Shown: positions 6,126-8,940 of the stretch, piece after piece | Layout: the number at the start of each line of letters is the position of its first letter | How positions within the stretch are numbered: position 1 is the first letter of the stretch | Origin: an uncultured Ruminococcus sp. | GTDB lineage: Bacteria > Bacillota > Clostridia > Oscillospirales > Ruminococcaceae | NCBI GenBank assembly: GCA_947176685.1 | Contig: CAMWRL010000070.1 | Span: 1 to 8,940, forward strand | Reading direction: 5' to 3' | DNA length: 8,940 nt | Translations under genes and position numbers: made by a program | The notes under the pieces: generated by a model | The model's database searches: none | Told to the model about the DNA's origin: nothing | The model's input: only the letters and a program-made list of their open reading frames with translations

Positions 6126-6668
6126 ATGATTTACGTATTTTTAGCCGAAGGCTTTGAAGAAACTGAAGCTCTTGCTCCTGTTGACCTGCTCCGCCGTGCA
6201 GGCAAAAATGTTATTACCGTTGGTGTGGGCGACAATATTATTAAAAGTTCACACGGTATTCCGGTTGTTACTGATACAATCGTTCAGGAAATAACCCTTG
6301 ACGATACTCTCGAAATGATTGTACTTCCGGGAGGTATGCCCGGCACTCTCAATCTGGAAAAATCTCCTTACGTCCAGAACGCTGTTGATTACTGCGTACA
6401 GAATAACAAGTTTATCGGAGCTATATGCGCCGCTCCGTCCATTCTCGGACATAAAGGGCTTCTTGACGGCAAAAAGGCGGTATGCTATACCGGTTTTGAA
6501 ACTCAGCTTACAGGCGCAGTAATCGGTAACGGTCTTGTTGAGGAAGACGGAATCTTCATTACAGCACGGGGAGCAGGTGCGGCAATTGAGTTCGGACTGA
6601 AACTTGTTGAAAAAGCCGTTTCTCCCGAAGAAAGTGCAAGACAGCGTGCGGCTATCCTCTGCGACTGA
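6126..6668 (+). CDS. DJ-1/PfpI (ThiJ) family protein
   Basis: 180-residue single-domain protein of the DJ-1/PfpI superfamily. The N-terminal strand and acidic motif AEGFEETEALAPVDLLRRAG (7-26) place E14 at the position of the DJ-1 glutamate (E18 in human DJ-1). The nucleophile elbow GAICAAPS (98-105) puts the reactive cysteine at C101. CYTGFE (120-125) corresponds to the CYPGFE block of bacterial DJ-1 proteins, so the human DJ-1 histidine is not seen here. Family members have been given protease, glyoxalase/deglycase and redox-sensing roles, several of them disputed; I assign no substrate. The length is typical and the protein is probably a cytosolic dimer. AAAGGA (6112-6117) lies eight bases before the ATG. 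The next gene begins one base after the stop. Confidence 0.9.
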   Translation: MIYVFLAEGFEETEALAPVDLLRRAGKNVITVGVGDNIIKSSHGIPVVTDTIVQEITLDDTLEMIVLPGGMPGTLNLEKSPYVQNAVDYCVQNNKFIGAICAAPSILGHKGLLDGKKAVCYTGFETQLTGAVIGNGLVEEDGIFITARGAGAAIEFGLKLVEKAVSPEESARQRAAILCD

Positions 6669-6669
6669 T

Positions 6670-7224
6670 ATGGAAGATAAAAATTTACTGCGGAAAAAAT
6701 TTTCTGAGATAAGAAAGAATATTCCGGACAAGTCTGAAAAAGATATTCTTATCCGGAAAAATTTTCTTGATACTCTTGAAAATGCTGACACTGTATTGTT
6801 ATATGCGTCATTCGGTTCTGAAATTGATACTCTGTCCATTGCGGAAAAGCTTTTCGGCAGATACAACGTAGCGTTTCCGGTATCACAGAAAAACGGTATT
6901 ATGACATTCCATACAGTGAAGTCCCTTGACGACCTTGAAAAAGGTATGTACGGCATTTATGAACCGGACAATTCCCTGCCACGACCCCTTATAACTGACA
7001 GAACTGTCTGTGTACTTCCCGGACTGGCGTTTACTGTCAACGGCGCAAGGCTGGGTTACGGCGGAGGCTATTATGACAGGTTTTTACAGGAATTTCCGCA
7101 GATACGGAAAACTGCTCTCTCTTATGAGGAACTTATTACCGAAAGTCTGCCCGTAATGTCCCACGACGTAAGGGCTGATTATATTGTTACCCCAGAAAGG
7201 AAGGTACTTTGCAATGCAAAATAA
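6670..7224 (+). CDS. 5-formyltetrahydrofolate cyclo-ligase
   Basis: 184-residue enzyme that uses ATP to convert 5-formyl-tetrahydrofolate to 5,10-methenyl-tetrahydrofolate, returning the dead-end folate to the one-carbon pool. Signatures: N-terminal basic helix LRKKFSEIRK (7-16), GIYEP (95-99), and the nucleotide-binding block LPGLAFTVNGARLGYGGGYY (116-135) followed by DRFL (136-139), then SHD-RADYIVTP (164-175). The length is normal. The start is ATG at 6670, one base after the upstream TGA, with no recognisable Shine-Dalgarno, so translation probably depends on ribosomes finishing the DJ-1-like gene. Its folate role fits thyX at the head of the operon. The gene is known under several symbols (ygfA, fau, yqgN), so none is given. 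It overlaps mltG by 11 bases. Confidence 0.92.
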   Translation: MEDKNLLRKKFSEIRKNIPDKSEKDILIRKNFLDTLENADTVLLYASFGSEIDTLSIAEKLFGRYNVAFPVSQKNGIMTFHTVKSLDDLEKGMYGIYEPDNSLPRPLITDRTVCVLPGLAFTVNGARLGYGGGYYDRFLQEFPQIRKTALSYEELITESLPVMSHDVRADYIVTPERKVLCNAK

Positions 7225-8551
7225 AGACAACAATGACATTTTAGAAAACGACATTGAGGAAAGTCTGCCGGAAGAACAGGACGAAGAAATTACTCCGGAA
7301 ACGGAAACCGATGAGTATGAGGACGATTTCCAACAGGAAAGTCCGGAACAGGAAGAATATTATGAAGACGATTCTGAACCTGCTCCGCCTGTCAGTCAGG
7401 CTCCCCGAAAAAGAAAAAAGAAAAAGAAGAAAAAACGCCGTAGCCGTTTACCGGGAGTCATTATTCTGACTACTTTTATATTTGCGGTATCTGTATGTCT
7501 GTCGCTTGTTATTATAGCTTTCGGACGGGATATGCTCGGCATCGGCAAAAGCGAAAGCACTTACCTGATTGTTATTCCTGAAGGTGCTACTACTGTAGAG
7601 ATTTCCGAACTTCTCAAAAAAGAGAATATTATAAAATCTCCGAAATGTTTCCAGCTTTTCAGCCGTCTGCGCAAGTCTGATTCAAGCTACATTGCCGGCG
7701 AACATTTTGTGCGTCCGAATATGGCTTACGAAACTATCATAAACGAACTTACAACTATTCCGGAGGACAAGGAGCAGGTAACTGTTGAAGTTACTTTCCC
7801 CGAAGGCTGTACCATATTTGACGCTGCGCAGATTCTTGAACAGAACAGTATATGTTCCGCTGACGAATTTATTTTCTACTTCAACTCCGGCGGTCTCGGA
7901 TTCGATTTTGAAAACAGACTGCCCGCTGATACTTCACTTAAATTCTACCGTATGGAGGGTTATTTATTCCCCGACACTTATTTCTTCTATGAAGATATGT
8001 CGCCGGAACAGGTATGCCAGAAAATTTACCTCAACTTCGACAATAAGATGACTCCCGAAAGATACGCAAAAATGGAAAGTTTAGGCTTGTCACTGGACGA
8101 ACTTATAACTTTTGCTTCTGTAGTGCAGAAAGAAGCCGCCAACACTGATACAATGCTTTATGTAGCTTCCGTTTTCTGGAACAGATTAAGAAATGCCGCT
8201 GATTTCCCGCTGCTCCAGTCCGACCCGACTTCAAACTACTCCGAATTTGTACAGAGAAAAATGGACGTTTATGACAAGACTATTGTAGATTCTTACAATA
8301 CATATGTAAGTCCCGGACTTCCGCCCGGAGCTATATGTAATCCCGGTATAGAAGCTATTGATGCAGTTCTTGAAAACGTGGAAAGTAATTACTTCTTCTT
8401 TATCGCAAACATCTACACAGGACAGACTTACTTCTCGGAAACTCTCGGTGAACACGAGGCGTATCAGGAAATGGTTGAGGGACAGGTTGATGAGTATATA
8501 GCATCTTCGATAGCCGCTTCAAAGGAGGCTGAAGCCAATGCAGAAACCTGA
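7214..8551 (+). CDS. mltG: Endolytic murein transglycosylase MltG (YceG-like)
   Basis: 445-residue membrane-anchored lytic transglycosylase that cleaves nascent peptidoglycan strands and is thought to act as a chain terminator. Order: a strongly acidic, probably disordered cytoplasmic tail (1-60), a polybasic stretch RKRKKKKKKKRRSR (65-78), one transmembrane helix (about 79-103), a LysM-like subdomain (about 117-180), then the YceG catalytic domain. Motifs include EGYLFPDTYFF (248-258), the catalytic segment ASVVQKEA with E307 (301-308), LLQSDPT, and SPGLPPGAICNPG near the end. Many homologues read EKE where this one reads QKE; the second Glu is retained. AAAGGAAGG (7196-7204) precedes the ATG by nine bases and lies within the cyclo-ligase gene. 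The following U32 gene overlaps by 14 bases, as in the yrrL to yrrN/O neighbourhood of Bacillus. Confidence 0.95.
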   Translation: MQNKDNNDILENDIEESLPEEQDEEITPETETDEYEDDFQQESPEQEEYYEDDSEPAPPVSQAPRKRKKKKKKKRRSRLPGVIILTTFIFAVSVCLSLVIIAFGRDMLGIGKSESTYLIVIPEGATTVEISELLKKENIIKSPKCFQLFSRLRKSDSSYIAGEHFVRPNMAYETIINELTTIPEDKEQVTVEVTFPEGCTIFDAAQILEQNSICSADEFIFYFNSGGLGFDFENRLPADTSLKFYRMEGYLFPDTYFFYEDMSPEQVCQKIYLNFDNKMTPERYAKMESLGLSLDELITFASVVQKEAANTDTMLYVASVFWNRLRNAADFPLLQSDPTSNYSEFVQRKMDVYDKTIVDSYNTYVSPGLPPGAICNPGIEAIDAVLENVESNYFFFIANIYTGQTYFSETLGEHEAYQEMVEGQVDEYIASSIAASKEAEANAET

Positions 8552-8940
8552 AGTACTCGCTCCGGCAGGGGATGAGGAACGTTTCAATGCAGCCATACAG
8601 TACGGTGCGGACGCTGTTTATCTTGGACGGAAACAGTTTGGTATGAGGGCATCTCCGCTTAACTTCGGCTTTGAACAGCTTGTAAATGCTGTCCGTACTG
8701 CCCACGAAAAGGGTGTTAAAGTATATCTTACCTGCAACACACTCCCACGCAACAGCGAAATCCCCGATTTTGAGAAGTTCGTCCGTGAAGCCGTTGAAGC
8801 CGGCGTTGATGCTCTCATAGTTGCGGATATAGGACTTCTGGCTCTGGTAAAAAAATACGCTCCCGATATGGAAATACACATCTCTACCCAGACCGGAGTT
8901 GTCAATTATGTTACTGCCCGTGAACTCCATAATATGGGAG
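8538..8940 (+). CDS. U32 peptidase family protein (partial, runs off window end)
   Basis: The first 134 codons of a U32-family protein are present, with no stop before the window edge. The start is MQKPEVLAPAGDEERFNAAI, followed by GADAVYLGRKQFGMRA and later EIHISTQTGVVNY, matching the amino-terminal blocks of the YhbU/YegQ (RlhA/TrhP) group and of Bacillus YrrN/YrrO. Despite the peptidase name, several members act in tRNA or rRNA hydroxylation (for example TrhP and RlhA), and others are linked to collagenase-like activity, so the function here is open. The ATG at 8538 has AAAGGAGG (8521-8528) nine bases upstream, inside mltG, and overlaps the mltG end by 14 bases. The C-terminal half, including any iron-sulfur cysteines, lies beyond the window. 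Confidence 0.9.
   Translation, partial: MQKPEVLAPAGDEERFNAAIQYGADAVYLGRKQFGMRASPLNFGFEQLVNAVRTAHEKGVKVYLTCNTLPRNSEIPDFEKFVREAVEAGVDALIVADIGLLALVKKYAPDMEIHISTQTGVVNYVTARELHNMG

Noticed and set aside
6249..6956. 235-residue minus-strand open frame
   Set aside because: Antisense shadow of the DJ-1-like and cyclo-ligase genes, both with clear family motifs; low-complexity Phe/Ser composition typical of shadows.
8400..8930. 176-residue minus-strand open frame at the window end
   Set aside because: Antisense to the end of mltG and the start of the U32 gene, which has a strong ribosome site and clear family motifs.

Overview
The window looks like chromosomal DNA of a low-to-mid GC, Gram-positive anaerobe of the Clostridia, most likely Ruminococcus or a close relative (Ruminococcaceae/Oscillospiraceae). 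The grounds are strong AGGAGG-type ribosome sites, a DnaD plus DnaC/DnaI-like primosome pair, flavin-dependent ThyX with a cysteine-rich tail, and a lipoprotein with long threonine runs of the kind common in ruminococci. The genus is inferred, not proven. No RNA gene, insertion sequence, CRISPR array or phage module was found, and no intergenic gap exceeds 300 bases.

Layout. Bases 2-202 hold the 3' end of an unrecognised plus-strand gene. It meets the minus-strand block at a terminator hairpin (211-247) that can serve both directions. The minus-strand block, in transcription order, is: a threonine-rich lipoprotein resembling a PrsA/SurA-type chaperone (4250-2964), a terminator (2913-2948), a small stand-alone RelA/SpoT-type HD hydrolase (2901-2419), then a DnaD-like protein (2254-1250, TTG start, own strong promoter) and a DnaC/DnaI-like helicase loader ATPase (1238-261). 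A divergent intergenic region (4251-4455) carries one sigma-A-type promoter for the lipoprotein and another for a plus-strand operon. That operon is thyX, a DUF2156 protein, a DJ-1/PfpI protein, 5-formyltetrahydrofolate cyclo-ligase, mltG, and a U32 peptidase family protein that runs off the window end.

How the parts work together. The DnaD/DnaC pair probably helps load the replicative helicase. ThyX and the cyclo-ligase both serve the folate one-carbon pool and dTMP supply. MltG trims nascent peptidoglycan, and the mltG-U32 adjacency resembles the yrrL-yrrM-yrrN-yrrO neighbourhood of Bacillus. All plus-strand genes overlap or lie within 13 bases of each other, so translational coupling is likely.

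The window is mostly ordinary core genome. The points most worth a second look are the terminator whose T-run touches the Shine-Dalgarno of the HD hydrolase gene, the threonine-rich insertion inside a possible degenerate parvulin-like lipoprotein, and the AT-rich divergent promoter region with recurring CGGAA motifs. I did not find convincing evidence of an undescribed multi-gene system.
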